Source: Cupriavidus sp. P-10 | GTDB taxonomy: Bacteria > Pseudomonadota > Gammaproteobacteria > Burkholderiales > Burkholderiaceae | DNA: 64,000 bases | Reading direction: 5' to 3' | Assembly: GCF_003402535.2 (NCBI RefSeq) | Contig: NZ_AP025172.1 | Span: forward strand, 1,302,001-1,366,000 | Part shown: positions 26,740 to 34,723 of the stretch, one piece after another | Layout: each line of letters starts with the position of its first letter | Numbering within the stretch: the stretch's first letter is position 1 | Translations under genes and position numbers: made by a program | The notes under the pieces: model-generated | Told to the model about the DNA's origin: nothing | Databases searched by the model: none | Seen by the model: only the letters and a program-made list of their open reading frames with translations

Positions 26740-27090
26740 ATGCCGATCGTCATTGTTTCAGATTCTGCCCGGGCCGACGGCCTCACAGCCAGCGGCGCGG
26801 TCGCGCGCCCCCTGAGCCAGCCTGCCTGCGAAACCGTATCGTTGGAGGTTCCAATCGAGGGCTCTGGCGCCAATCGCAGCGGACTCTGGGAATGCACGCC
26901 AGGTCGCTTCGAACGGCAACTGGCCAATGCGGAAGTCATGCATATTCTGAGCGGCGCTTGCACATTTACGCCCGCCGGCGAAGCGCCGCGGGAGATTCGT
27001 GCCGGAGATACCCTGTTCTTTCCCGCCAACACCGTGGGTGTATGGGATATCCGCGAGACCCTTCGCAAAGTCTACGTGGTAATGGGCTAA
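26740..27090 (+). CDS. Small cupin protein, EutQ/ureidoglycine-type (copy 2)
   Basis: A 116-residue paralogue of the cupin at 24941, same length, with LWECTPGRFERQ, EVMHILSGACTFTP and GDTLFFPANTVGVWDI. The N-terminal RPLSQPACET matches RPLSQPPCRT of copy 1. It is the last plus-strand gene before a convergent Lrp-family gene; a hairpin lies in the 48-base gap. Function unknown, but the HAD-cupin duplication points to one conserved two-protein unit. Confidence 0.75.
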   Translation: MPIVIVSDSARADGLTASGAVARPLSQPACETVSLEVPIEGSGANRSGLWECTPGRFERQLANAEVMHILSGACTFTPAGEAPREIRAGDTLFFPANTVGVWDIRETLRKVYVVMG

Positions 27091-27098
27091 GCGATCCT

Positions 27099-27118
27099 CC
27101 GGGGGCTTTCGCCCCTGG
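27099..27118. terminator. Hairpin between convergent genes
   Basis: CCGGGGGC-TTTC-GCCCCTGG, an eight-base stem with one G-T pair, lies between the stop of the plus-strand cupin gene (27090) and the stop of the minus-strand Lrp gene (27139). Its position suits a bidirectional terminator, but no clear T-run follows on either strand. Confidence 0.45.
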
Positions 27119-27138
27119 GGTCCGGCACGCCATGCCAT

Positions 27139-27630
27139 TCACGTCGACGGGAACAGACGCTCGATCGGATAATGGGTCTTGATAAACGGAGACTTGATGA
27201 CGATAAAGCTGAAATATTTCTCGATCCCGATATTGCTTTCCAGCAGGTTCTCCATTATTTCCTGGTAATGGTTCACACCCCGCGTGATGAACTTGAGCAG
27301 GTAGTCATAGCCACCGCTCACCAGATGGCATTCGACAATCTCGTCGATATTTGCTACCGCCTTCTCGAAGTGCACAAAATCCTCCCGGTGATGATCCTCC
27401 AGAGTGATCTCGGTGAAAACCGTCAGGATGTCGCCCAGCTTGTCCATCCTGATCTGCGCGCTGTACCCACCGATATAGCCGGCCTGTTCGAGGCGCTTGA
27501 CGCGAATCAGGCAGGGGCTGGCAGACAAGCCTACCGCCTCCGCCAGATCCACGTTGGTCATACGACCGTTCTTCTGGAGTTGGGCCAGAATACGAAGGTC
27601 CAGACGGTCGAGTTTTACGGGGGCTACCAT
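27139..27630 (-). CDS. Lrp/AsnC-family regulator
   Basis: A 163-residue Lrp-type protein. The N-terminal HTH is LDRLDLRILAQLQKNGRMTN to VGLSASPCLIRVKRLEQAG, then a RAM ligand domain (CHLVSGGYDYLLKFITRGVN). Start at 27630 (MVAPVKLDRLD). Family members respond to amino acids, and those beside catabolic genes usually activate them. It follows a D-2-hydroxyacid dehydrogenase gene on the same strand and probably senses an amino acid or amine handled by the surrounding locus. Confidence 0.85.
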   Translation of the reverse strand: MVAPVKLDRLDLRILAQLQKNGRMTNVDLAEAVGLSASPCLIRVKRLEQAGYIGGYSAQIRMDKLGDILTVFTEITLEDHHREDFVHFEKAVANIDEIVECHLVSGGYDYLLKFITRGVNHYQEIMENLLESNIGIEKYFSFIVIKSPFIKTHYPIERLFPST

Positions 27631-27704
27631 GTTTCCTTGCGACAGAAGTGTGTGCCCAGCATTTTCTCCGTCCGCCACGGAGTAAGCAACAGGCACTTTC
27701 CCGG

Positions 27705-28640
27705 TCAGTATCCCTTGGCGCGATCGACCAGTCCCACCATGGGTTCCCCTGCCTTCATGCGCCGCAAGTTTTCGAGCACCACGCGCGCAGCAGTGTCTGG
27801 CCGGGTCATGCTTGCCACATGGGGCGTGATCCAGACGTTGGGGTGACGCCATAGCGGATCCCCAGGCGGCAATGGTTCCGGATCGGTGACGTCAAGGATG
27901 GCATCACCTAGCACGCCATCGTCGAGCGCCGTCATGAGCGCCGCGGCATCAAGATGCTGGCCGCGTCCGACGTGCACCAGCTTCGCGCCACGAGGCAGCT
28001 TCGAGAACAGCGAGCCTTCGAGAATGCCGCGCGTTTCCTCCGTCAGCGGCAAGAGGCACACAAGAATGTCGGTGCGCGCAAGGAACGCGTCAAGAACAGA
28101 CCATCCGCAGTATGTCCGCACCCCGTCCAGCCGATGCGCCGACCGCGCCCAACCCGCGCAATCGAAGCCGAACGAAGCGAGCCTGGTCAATACCGCTTGC
28201 CCAAGCGAACCAAGGCCAAGCACACCTACGCGGCAGGACTCCGCGGAGCGAACCTGCAGCGGTCTCCAGTTGCCTTGCGCCTGCTGGCGCCTGTACGCTG
28301 GCATGTCGCGATGCAGCGCGAGCACTGACAGCGTGACATATTCGACCATCCCCTCGACAATGCCAGGCTCGATCATGCGCACCAGCGGCACGTGGTCGGG
28401 CAGCCTGTCCAGGTCGAACTGATCGATGCCCGCACCGGTAGAAAACAACACACGCAGATTCGGAAAGGCGGCCAGGTCATCTGGCGGCTCCCAGGCGGCC
28501 AGGTACTCCACATCACCCGGATTCCCGATGTCAGGCCACATGCGAAAGCGCACGTGCGGCGCTTCCCGCTCAAACACTTCCGCCCACGTCTGCCCTCGAA
28601 TGGGATCAGCCTTGTAGAGAAAGGTGACCTCGTCTCGCAT
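27705..28640 (-). CDS. D-2-hydroxyacid dehydrogenase, GhrA-like
   Basis: A 311-residue NAD(P)-dependent D-isomer dehydrogenase of the glyoxylate/hydroxypyruvate reductase A type. The Rossmann loop is VGVLGLGSLGQAV, the substrate-binding Arg lies in VHVGRGQHLD, and Asp/Glu/His catalytic residues are in LDVTDPEPLPPGDPLW and ITPHVAS. It would reduce glyoxylate, hydroxypyruvate or a similar 2-oxo acid to the D-2-hydroxy acid. It starts five bases after the GNAT stop (TAAGAGTATG), so the two genes are coupled. Together with the YdiJ-like dehydrogenase at 38207 it suggests D-2-hydroxy-acid turnover. Confidence 0.8.
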   Translation of the reverse strand: MRDEVTFLYKADPIRGQTWAEVFEREAPHVRFRMWPDIGNPGDVEYLAAWEPPDDLAAFPNLRVLFSTGAGIDQFDLDRLPDHVPLVRMIEPGIVEGMVEYVTLSVLALHRDMPAYRRQQAQGNWRPLQVRSAESCRVGVLGLGSLGQAVLTRLASFGFDCAGWARSAHRLDGVRTYCGWSVLDAFLARTDILVCLLPLTEETRGILEGSLFSKLPRGAKLVHVGRGQHLDAAALMTALDDGVLGDAILDVTDPEPLPPGDPLWRHPNVWITPHVASMTRPDTAARVVLENLRRMKAGEPMVGLVDRAKGY

Positions 28641-28644
28641 ACTC

Positions 28645-29523
28645 TTATCCTAAGGTTTCGTCGGCCAGGACGACACAGCGGCACTGTGGCTGGCGTTGCT
28701 GGAGGCCGCCTTTGACCATGAGGGCCGTATGGCCCGTCTGCTCCAACCCGATTGTCTCGATCCACTCACGCAAGTCCGGAGCGTTCATCACATCCAACCG
28801 CAGGAAACGCCCATCGGCCATGGCGGCCAGATGTGCAATCAATGCCTTGGCCGTTTCAGTACATGGCGCAATCACTGGGCCGATCACGGCACCACGGCCG
28901 AACCGACGCATCAGCGCGAAGCCCTGAGCGCCGTCCGGGTGGTCCACCACCATGGTAGCCAGCGCGTTGGGCAGCCATGACTGCAGCATCTTCATCCTCG
29001 TCATGCCGGTCGCAGCGGTATCCAGCTGTGTCAGCAGGAGCAGGTCTTTGCGGCCTGCTGGCCGCAAACGGTAACCATCCGGCAAGGCTACGAGCGGCGG
29101 CAACGCGGCACGCCCTTCAAGCCGTGCAATATCACCCACGTGGACAAAACCCAGGCGAGTTGCCCAATCCGGTAAAGGGGGCGTCACTTGCATGCGCACA
29201 GCGTGACGCTCGAGCCCCGAGCAAAGCGCATTCATGAGTTGCTCGCTGACGCCATGCTCTCGCCAGGAAGGGTGTTCAGCGATCAGCCCCACGGACGCTT
29301 CCTCTGCGCCCCAGAGCCAGCGCATGCCCATGCCAACCGTGGCATCGCCTGCCTGGATAACAACGCCCTCCCCAACCTCAAAGAGTGCCGTCAGATCACG
29401 CAGTCGATGCGGCCGTCCGGCCCGCTCCAGGAGCTGGAGAGCATCTGACAGGTCACTCTCCACCATCGGGCGAATTCGAAGGGCGTTACCAGCAGGTTGT
29501 TCGTAAGTGTTTGCCGATTCCAT
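28645..29523 (-). CDS. GNAT-family N-acetyltransferase
   Basis: A 292-residue protein with two GNAT-like halves. The first half has RIRPMVESDLSDALQLLERA, VGMGMRWLWG and VGLIAEHPSWREHGVSEQLM (acetyl-CoA pyrophosphate loop). The second half begins at YRLRPAGRKDLLLLTQLD and has ALMRRFGRGAVIGPV. Start placed at 29523 (MESANTYEQ); further upstream the frame stays open but has no coding character. It is the first gene of a minus-strand GNAT-GhrA-Lrp group and is divergent from the FAD oxidase. Acetylation of an amine substrate or intermediate is plausible but not shown. Confidence 0.75.
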   Translation of the reverse strand: MESANTYEQPAGNALRIRPMVESDLSDALQLLERAGRPHRLRDLTALFEVGEGVVIQAGDATVGMGMRWLWGAEEASVGLIAEHPSWREHGVSEQLMNALCSGLERHAVRMQVTPPLPDWATRLGFVHVGDIARLEGRAALPPLVALPDGYRLRPAGRKDLLLLTQLDTAATGMTRMKMLQSWLPNALATMVVDHPDGAQGFALMRRFGRGAVIGPVIAPCTETAKALIAHLAAMADGRFLRLDVMNAPDLREWIETIGLEQTGHTALMVKGGLQQRQPQCRCVVLADETLG

Positions 29524-29874
29524 TGTTTCCACGACGCAACGGGATTCAGTCAGGAAGCGCTCATGATGCGTCGAAGGAGATCGCCGTGATAGGAAAAAAT
29601 GCTTGCCCGGCGAAGGCGCACCAGCGCGGTGCAGTCCGCGGGTAATCCCTGAGTTTTTTGCGGTGCACATGCACGTGCCGCGTGCCCGTGGCAGGCAATG
29701 CCGAATGGCCCGACAGAAACCGCAGTATTCGCTGTGGCGGCGATAAATACCCCATAAACTCATCGGGCATGCATGCTTCAATTTCAGCGTGATGACGCAA
29801 CTCGCACGCAGCGCAACGCCAGCAGGCTTTGACAGCAACCCAGGCAGCGCCAGCGGCCCCAAACCACGACTGAA
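29524..29874. other. Divergent regulatory region between GNAT and FAD-oxidase genes
   Basis: These 351 bases separate two divergent genes. No convincing gene is present. It contains AT-richer patches (for example around 29740-29760) that could hold promoters and Lrp sites, and a GTGCACATGCACGTGCC-like alternating segment near 29662-29680. I could not define a promoter with confidence. Confidence 0.5.
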
Positions 29875-31167
29875 ATGAAGCTCGATAGCTATTGGAAGGA
29901 AGGTGTACCAGAGTTCGCCGGATCGGCTGACCCATTGCCCGCAACGGCAGATGTCGTGGTCGTGGGCGGTGGATTCTGCGGCCTGTCGGCGGCGCTGAGC
30001 CTGGCACGACGAGGCGCGCGCGTCATTGTCCTCGAAGCAGGCGACAGGCCTGCCGGGGAAGCGTCCGGTCGCAACGGTGGACATGTCAACAATGGCCTTG
30101 CTGTCGACTACGCCACGTTGGCGGCACGCGTCGGCGCCGATCTGGCGCGTGCCTGGTATCACGCCTATGACGCCGCCGTCGATACGGTGGAATCAATCGT
30201 ACGCGAGGAAAACATCGCTTGCGATTTTGTGCGCCGTGGCAAGCTGAAGCTCGCCTCCCGGCCTTCCCACATGGAGGCATTGTTGCGCAGCTGCGAACGT
30301 CTGCAACGCGATGGTGTCGATACTGACGTGGAGCTCCTGGACGCCGCGCGAGTACACGCCGAAGTTGCGAGCGACCGATATCACGGTGGCCTGCTCTACA
30401 AGAAAAGCGGCCAGATGCACATGGGCCGATTTGCCGTTGGTCTGGCCAGCGCCGCTGCGCGCCATGGCTCTGCGATCCACTTCAATACGCCGGTGGAACG
30501 GCTGACACGCGTTGGCAATGGACACTCGTACCGTGTCCACACGCCGCGCGGTACCGTGCAGGCCGACCAGGTGCTGCTCGCTACCGGAGCCAGCCGCCAC
30601 GGCAGCTATGGCAGCTTCGGCTGGCTGCGTCGCCGCATCGTCCCCATCGGCAGCTTCATCATTGCCACCGCCCCATTGGGCAAGGAGCGCGCCCAGGCGC
30701 TGCTGGCTGGCCAGCGCACGTACGTGACGACCGCTAACGTCCACCACTACTTCCGCCTTTCACCGGACTACCGCTTGATCTTTGGCGGCCGTGCGCGCTT
30801 CGCCGTGTCGAGCCCGCAATCGGACGCACGCAGCGGCGCCATCCTTCGCGCCGGCATGCTTGAAGCGTTTCCGCAACTCTCTGACGTTGCCATTGACTAC
30901 TGCTGGGGCGGGCTGGTGGACATGACCCAGGATCGCCTGCCGCATGCCGGCGAGCGCGACGGCTTGTATTACGCCATGGGGTTCAGCGGTCATGGCACAC
31001 AGATGTCAGTGCACATGGGCCAGTGCATGGCACGGGTGATGGCCGGCGAAGCCGCAGCCAACCCGTGGCGCGGGCGCGACTGGCCTGCTATCCCCGGCCA
31101 CGTTGGCCCGCCGTGGTTCCTGCCCGCCGTCGGCCTCTATTTCAGGATGAAGGACGCAGTGTCCTGA
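29875..31167 (+). CDS. FAD-dependent amine oxidoreductase (PuuB-like)
   Basis: A 430-residue DAO-family flavoprotein. The FAD-binding motif is VVVVGGGFCGLSAALSLARR at about residues 28-47, then EASGRNGGHVNNG and a C-terminal GFSGHGTQMSVHMG. The N-terminal LDSYWKEGVPEF and the RNGGHVNNG loop are typical of gamma-glutamylputrescine oxidase (PuuB) and related amine oxidases. It would oxidise an amine to an aldehyde with O2 or a quinone. It opens the plus-strand operon that contains the Dpp-type transporter and precedes the GabD- and GabT-like genes, supporting a role at the entry of an amine pathway. Confidence 0.8.
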   Translation: MKLDSYWKEGVPEFAGSADPLPATADVVVVGGGFCGLSAALSLARRGARVIVLEAGDRPAGEASGRNGGHVNNGLAVDYATLAARVGADLARAWYHAYDAAVDTVESIVREENIACDFVRRGKLKLASRPSHMEALLRSCERLQRDGVDTDVELLDAARVHAEVASDRYHGGLLYKKSGQMHMGRFAVGLASAAARHGSAIHFNTPVERLTRVGNGHSYRVHTPRGTVQADQVLLATGASRHGSYGSFGWLRRRIVPIGSFIIATAPLGKERAQALLAGQRTYVTTANVHHYFRLSPDYRLIFGGRARFAVSSPQSDARSGAILRAGMLEAFPQLSDVAIDYCWGGLVDMTQDRLPHAGERDGLYYAMGFSGHGTQMSVHMGQCMARVMAGEAAANPWRGRDWPAIPGHVGPPWFLPAVGLYFRMKDAVS

Positions 31168-31219
31168 CGCTGCGAGACCCCTCCGAACAACGCTCCGCCC
31201 CCATCAAGGATCTATCGCC

Positions 31220-32839
31220 ATGTTTGACAAGAAGCCGCTGGAAGACTTCGTCGGTCCCACCGAATCGTCCCGCATCATGCATGCCCTGCAACGCGGCGCC
31301 ACACGACGCGATATTCTCAAGCTGCTGGCCGCAGGCAGCATGCAGGCGGCCCTGGCGGGATCGCTGGCAGGCGTCGCGGTGTCGGCGCACGCCCAGACGC
31401 CTCGTCGCGGTGGACGCATTCGCGTAGCCGGCGATAACGCCTCAGCGGCTGATACGCTCGATCCGGCCAAGCAGTCAAACAAGACTGACTACTGTCGCGG
31501 AACGATGCTGTACAACTGTCTGACCGAACTTGACTCGACGCTTACGCCGCAACCGGCCCTTGCCGCCTCGTTTGCCACACAGGACGCGACCACGTGGGTA
31601 TTCAAGCTGCGCAAGGACGTGACGTTCCACGATGGCAAAGCCCTGACCCCGGCCGACGTGGTGTTCTCCCTGATGCGCCACAAGGATCCCGCAACGGCCT
31701 CCAAGGCAAAGTCGCTGGCCGAGCAGATCAAGAGCGTTACGGCCTCGGGCCCCAATGAAGTGACCGTCGTATTGACGGCGCCGAATGCTGACTTCCCGGT
31801 CATCGTCGGCACCTTCCACTTCCATATCGTCCGTGCCGGAACGACTGACTTCAACCAGGGCATCGGTACCGGTCCGTTCAAGCTCAAGGAATTCAAGCCG
31901 GGCGTGCGCTCGGTAGTGGTCCGCAACGAAAACTACTGGAAGCCCGGCAAGCCGTATCTCGACGAAATCGAGTTCGTCGGAATCGGCGACGAAGGCGCCC
32001 GCGTGAACGCGCTGCTCTCCGGCGATCTTGATCTTGTTGCGTCGATCAATCCGCGCTCGGCATCCCGCGTCAAAGGCTCGCCCAATGCCGATATTTTCGT
32101 CACACAGTCCGGTCAGTACACGGATCTGATCATGCGGCGCGACACCGGTCCGGGCACCAATCCCGATTTCGTTCAGGGCATGAAGCTGCTTCTTGACCGC
32201 GAACTGATGAAGAAGAGCATTGCGATGGGCTATGCCGTGCTCGGTAACGACCAGCCGATCGATCCCACCAACCGCTTCTACGCCGCTGGCCTGCCGCAGA
32301 CGAAGTTCGACCCGGAGAAGGCGAAGTTCCACCTCAAGAAGGCCAACATCGGCAGCGCGCCGATACCTGTCGTGGCGTCGCCGGCCGCGCTGTACTCCGT
32401 CGACATGGCGCAGATTCTGCAGCAGAGCGCCCGGGCCGCGGGACTGAACCTTGAAGTCAAGCGCATGCCGGCCGACGGCTACTGGTCCAACCACTGGCTC
32501 AACAGCCCCGTCGGCTTCGGCAACGTGAATCCGCGAGCCAGCGCAGACACGCTGTTCACCCAGTTCTTCAAATCCGACGCAACCTGGAACGAGTCGCGCT
32601 ACAAGGATCCAAAGTTCGACGCCCTGCTGCTGCAGGCGCGCGCCGAAACCGATCTGGCGAAGCGCAAGCAGATCTATGCAGAGATGCAGGGCATGGTCCG
32701 CCAGGACGCCGGCATCGGCATCCCGCTGTTTGTCGCCTCGGTAGACGGCTATAACAAGCGCCTGAAGGGACTGTCACCCGTACCGCTCGGTGGACTGATG
32801 GGTTATTCGTTCGCCGAGCACGTCTGGCTGGCGGCTTGA
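31220..32839 (+). CDS. Dipeptide-type ABC transporter substrate-binding protein (copy 2)
   Basis: A 539-residue SBP_bac_5 protein with a twin-arginine-type leader (TRRDILKLL) and mature start RRGGRIRVAGDNA. It is the close paralogue of the protein at 22442 and shows the same blocks (GIGTGPFKLKEFKPG, DQPIDPTNRFY). Unlike copy 1 it is directly followed by the permease and ATPase genes (22 bases to the first), so it is the likely main receptor of this transporter. Ligand is unknown; amines, small peptides or opine-like compounds would fit the neighbours. Confidence 0.85.
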   Translation: MFDKKPLEDFVGPTESSRIMHALQRGATRRDILKLLAAGSMQAALAGSLAGVAVSAHAQTPRRGGRIRVAGDNASAADTLDPAKQSNKTDYCRGTMLYNCLTELDSTLTPQPALAASFATQDATTWVFKLRKDVTFHDGKALTPADVVFSLMRHKDPATASKAKSLAEQIKSVTASGPNEVTVVLTAPNADFPVIVGTFHFHIVRAGTTDFNQGIGTGPFKLKEFKPGVRSVVVRNENYWKPGKPYLDEIEFVGIGDEGARVNALLSGDLDLVASINPRSASRVKGSPNADIFVTQSGQYTDLIMRRDTGPGTNPDFVQGMKLLLDRELMKKSIAMGYAVLGNDQPIDPTNRFYAAGLPQTKFDPEKAKFHLKKANIGSAPIPVVASPAALYSVDMAQILQQSARAAGLNLEVKRMPADGYWSNHWLNSPVGFGNVNPRASADTLFTQFFKSDATWNESRYKDPKFDALLLQARAETDLAKRKQIYAEMQGMVRQDAGIGIPLFVASVDGYNKRLKGLSPVPLGGLMGYSFAEHVWLAA

Positions 32840-32861
32840 TAAGAAGGGTGTAGGAGGCATC

Positions 32862-33818
32862 GTGAATTTTTTCATTCTGCGCTTGTTGGCACGCCGCCTC
32901 GGCATGGCCGTGCTTTCGCTGCTGGCGGTTTCCGTGATCGTCTTTGCCATCACCGCGGTGTTGCCTGGTGACGCCGCTCAGGAGCAACTTGGCCAGGACG
33001 CCACGCCTGAAGCGCTGGCCGCGCTTCGGGCACAGATGGGCCTGGATGTGCCGGCCCCCGTACGCTACGTGAAGTGGCTGGGCGGCATGCTGCAGGGAAC
33101 GGCCGGCACGTCCCTGGTGACCGGGATGGCGGTTACCGAGACCATTGGCGGCCGCCTTCCGCATTCGTTGCTGCTGGCGGGGCTGACGGCGCTGATCTCG
33201 GTGCCCATTGCCCTGGGCCTTGGGATTCTGGCCGCCGTCTATCGTGGGACGTGGTTTGATCGCGCAGTAAGTATCGGCTCGGTCGCCGTCGTATCGATCC
33301 CGGAATTCCTTGTCGCTACCCTTGCAGTACTGCTGTTTGCGGTCCAGTTGCGTTGGCTGCCCGCCCTTGCTTATGTCAGCGAAGGCGACTCGTGGCAAAC
33401 GCTGCTGCGTTCATTGGCGATGCCGGTGTTAAGCCTGTGCTGCGTCATCGTGGCGCAGATGCTGCGCATGACCCGGGCTGCGGTGATCGACCAGCTCAAC
33501 GCCCCGTATGTGGAGATGGTGCGCCTGAAGGGTGCCTCACCGTCGCGGATGGTGTTGTTCCATGCGTTGCCCAACGCGATTGGCCCGATCGCCAATGCCG
33601 TCGCACTCAGCCTGTCCTACCTGCTCGGTGGCGTCATCATTGTCGAGACCATCTTCAACTATCCCGGCATCGCCAAGCTCATGGTCGACAGCGTGTCGCA
33701 GCGCGATATGCCAGTAGTCCAGGTGTGCGCCATGATCTTCTGCGTGGCTTACCTGCTTCTCGTCACGCTGGCCGACGTCTGCGGCATCGTGGCCAATCCG
33801 CGCCTGCGCCATCGCTGA
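32862..33818 (+). CDS. ABC transporter permease, DppB-like
   Basis: A 318-residue inner-membrane permease starting with a GTG at 32862 after GGAGGCATC. About six hydrophobic segments are visible, and the EAA loop YVEMVRLKGASPSRMVLFHA contacts the ATPase. The N-terminal helix and a large periplasmic loop (ATPEALAALRAQMGLD) are typical of DppB/OppB. It pairs with the DppC-like gene that follows 11 bases later. Confidence 0.85.
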   Translation: MNFFILRLLARRLGMAVLSLLAVSVIVFAITAVLPGDAAQEQLGQDATPEALAALRAQMGLDVPAPVRYVKWLGGMLQGTAGTSLVTGMAVTETIGGRLPHSLLLAGLTALISVPIALGLGILAAVYRGTWFDRAVSIGSVAVVSIPEFLVATLAVLLFAVQLRWLPALAYVSEGDSWQTLLRSLAMPVLSLCCVIVAQMLRMTRAAVIDQLNAPYVEMVRLKGASPSRMVLFHALPNAIGPIANAVALSLSYLLGGVIIVETIFNYPGIAKLMVDSVSQRDMPVVQVCAMIFCVAYLLLVTLADVCGIVANPRLRHR

Positions 33819-33829
33819 CGCGCCATTGG

Positions 33830-34723
33830 ATGATTAATATGACCACGACAACCAATACCCACACCCGGCAGTCGTCCGTGACCCCAACAGAATCACGCTT
33901 CCGGTTCCGCTTTCCCAGGCTTGGTCCGGCGGGCTGGCTCGGCGCGCTGGTGCTGCTGGCCTGGCTGGCGGCGGCGGTGATCGGTCCCATGCTGATCACC
34001 ACCGACGGCACCCCTTCTGGCGATGTCCAGGTATTCGCCCCAATGAGCGTGCAACACTGGCTTGGCACCGATTACCTCGGTCGTGACATGCTGGTTCGTG
34101 TCATTCTGGGAGCCCGCTACACGGTGTGCGTGGCGCTGGTCTCGACGCTGTGTGCGAGTGGCATTGGCATCTCGCTAGCGCTTCTCGCCACGGTTAGCGG
34201 ACGATGGATCGATGTGGCCCTGAGCCGAGGCCTCGATACGCTGACCGCCATTCCGAGCAAGATGTTTGCGCTGATCATGGTCGCGGCGTTTGGCTCCTCG
34301 GTCTGGATGCTCGCAGTCACCGCCGCGATCATCTACGTGCCTGGCGCCTTTCGTATTGCCCGTTCGCTTGCCGTCAACATCAATGCGATGGACTACGTGA
34401 CAGTTGCCCGGACGCGAGGCGAAAGCACTGCCTACATCATGCGCAAGGAGATTCTGCCCAACATTCTCGGACCAATGCTGGCCGATCTTGGCCTGCGCTT
34501 TGTCTACGTCGTCCTTCTGCTTGCGAGTCTGAGCTTTCTGGGCCTCGGCATTCAGCCGCCCGACGCCGACTGGGGGTCACTCGTGCGCGAAAACATTGGC
34601 GCGCTCGCAGACGGAAGCATGGCCGTCATCGCACCGGCCCTGGCCATCGCGAGCCTGACGATCGCGGTCAATCTTGTCATCGACAACCTGCCGGGCCGCT
34701 CGGCACGCGCCGGAGGAAAATAA
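33830..34723 (+). CDS. ABC transporter permease, DppC-like
   Basis: A 297-residue permease (start 33830; a second ATG at 33839 is possible). The N-terminal cytoplasmic tail is followed by one helix, the HWLGTDYLGRDMLVRVILGA segment characteristic of DppC/OppC, and the EAA loop YVTVARTRGESTAYIMRKEI. Its stop codon overlaps the ATPase start by one base (TAATG), so the two are translationally coupled. Confidence 0.85.
   Translation: MINMTTTTNTHTRQSSVTPTESRFRFRFPRLGPAGWLGALVLLAWLAAAVIGPMLITTDGTPSGDVQVFAPMSVQHWLGTDYLGRDMLVRVILGARYTVCVALVSTLCASGIGISLALLATVSGRWIDVALSRGLDTLTAIPSKMFALIMVAAFGSSVWMLAVTAAIIYVPGAFRIARSLAVNINAMDYVTVARTRGESTAYIMRKEILPNILGPMLADLGLRFVYVVLLLASLSFLGLGIQPPDADWGSLVRENIGALADGSMAVIAPALAIASLTIAVNLVIDNLPGRSARAGGK

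Noticed and set aside
29524..30162. N-terminal extension of the GNAT frame by 213 residues
   Set aside because: The extension overlaps the divergent FAD oxidase start and has no coding character; the GNAT fold begins right after the ATG at 29523.
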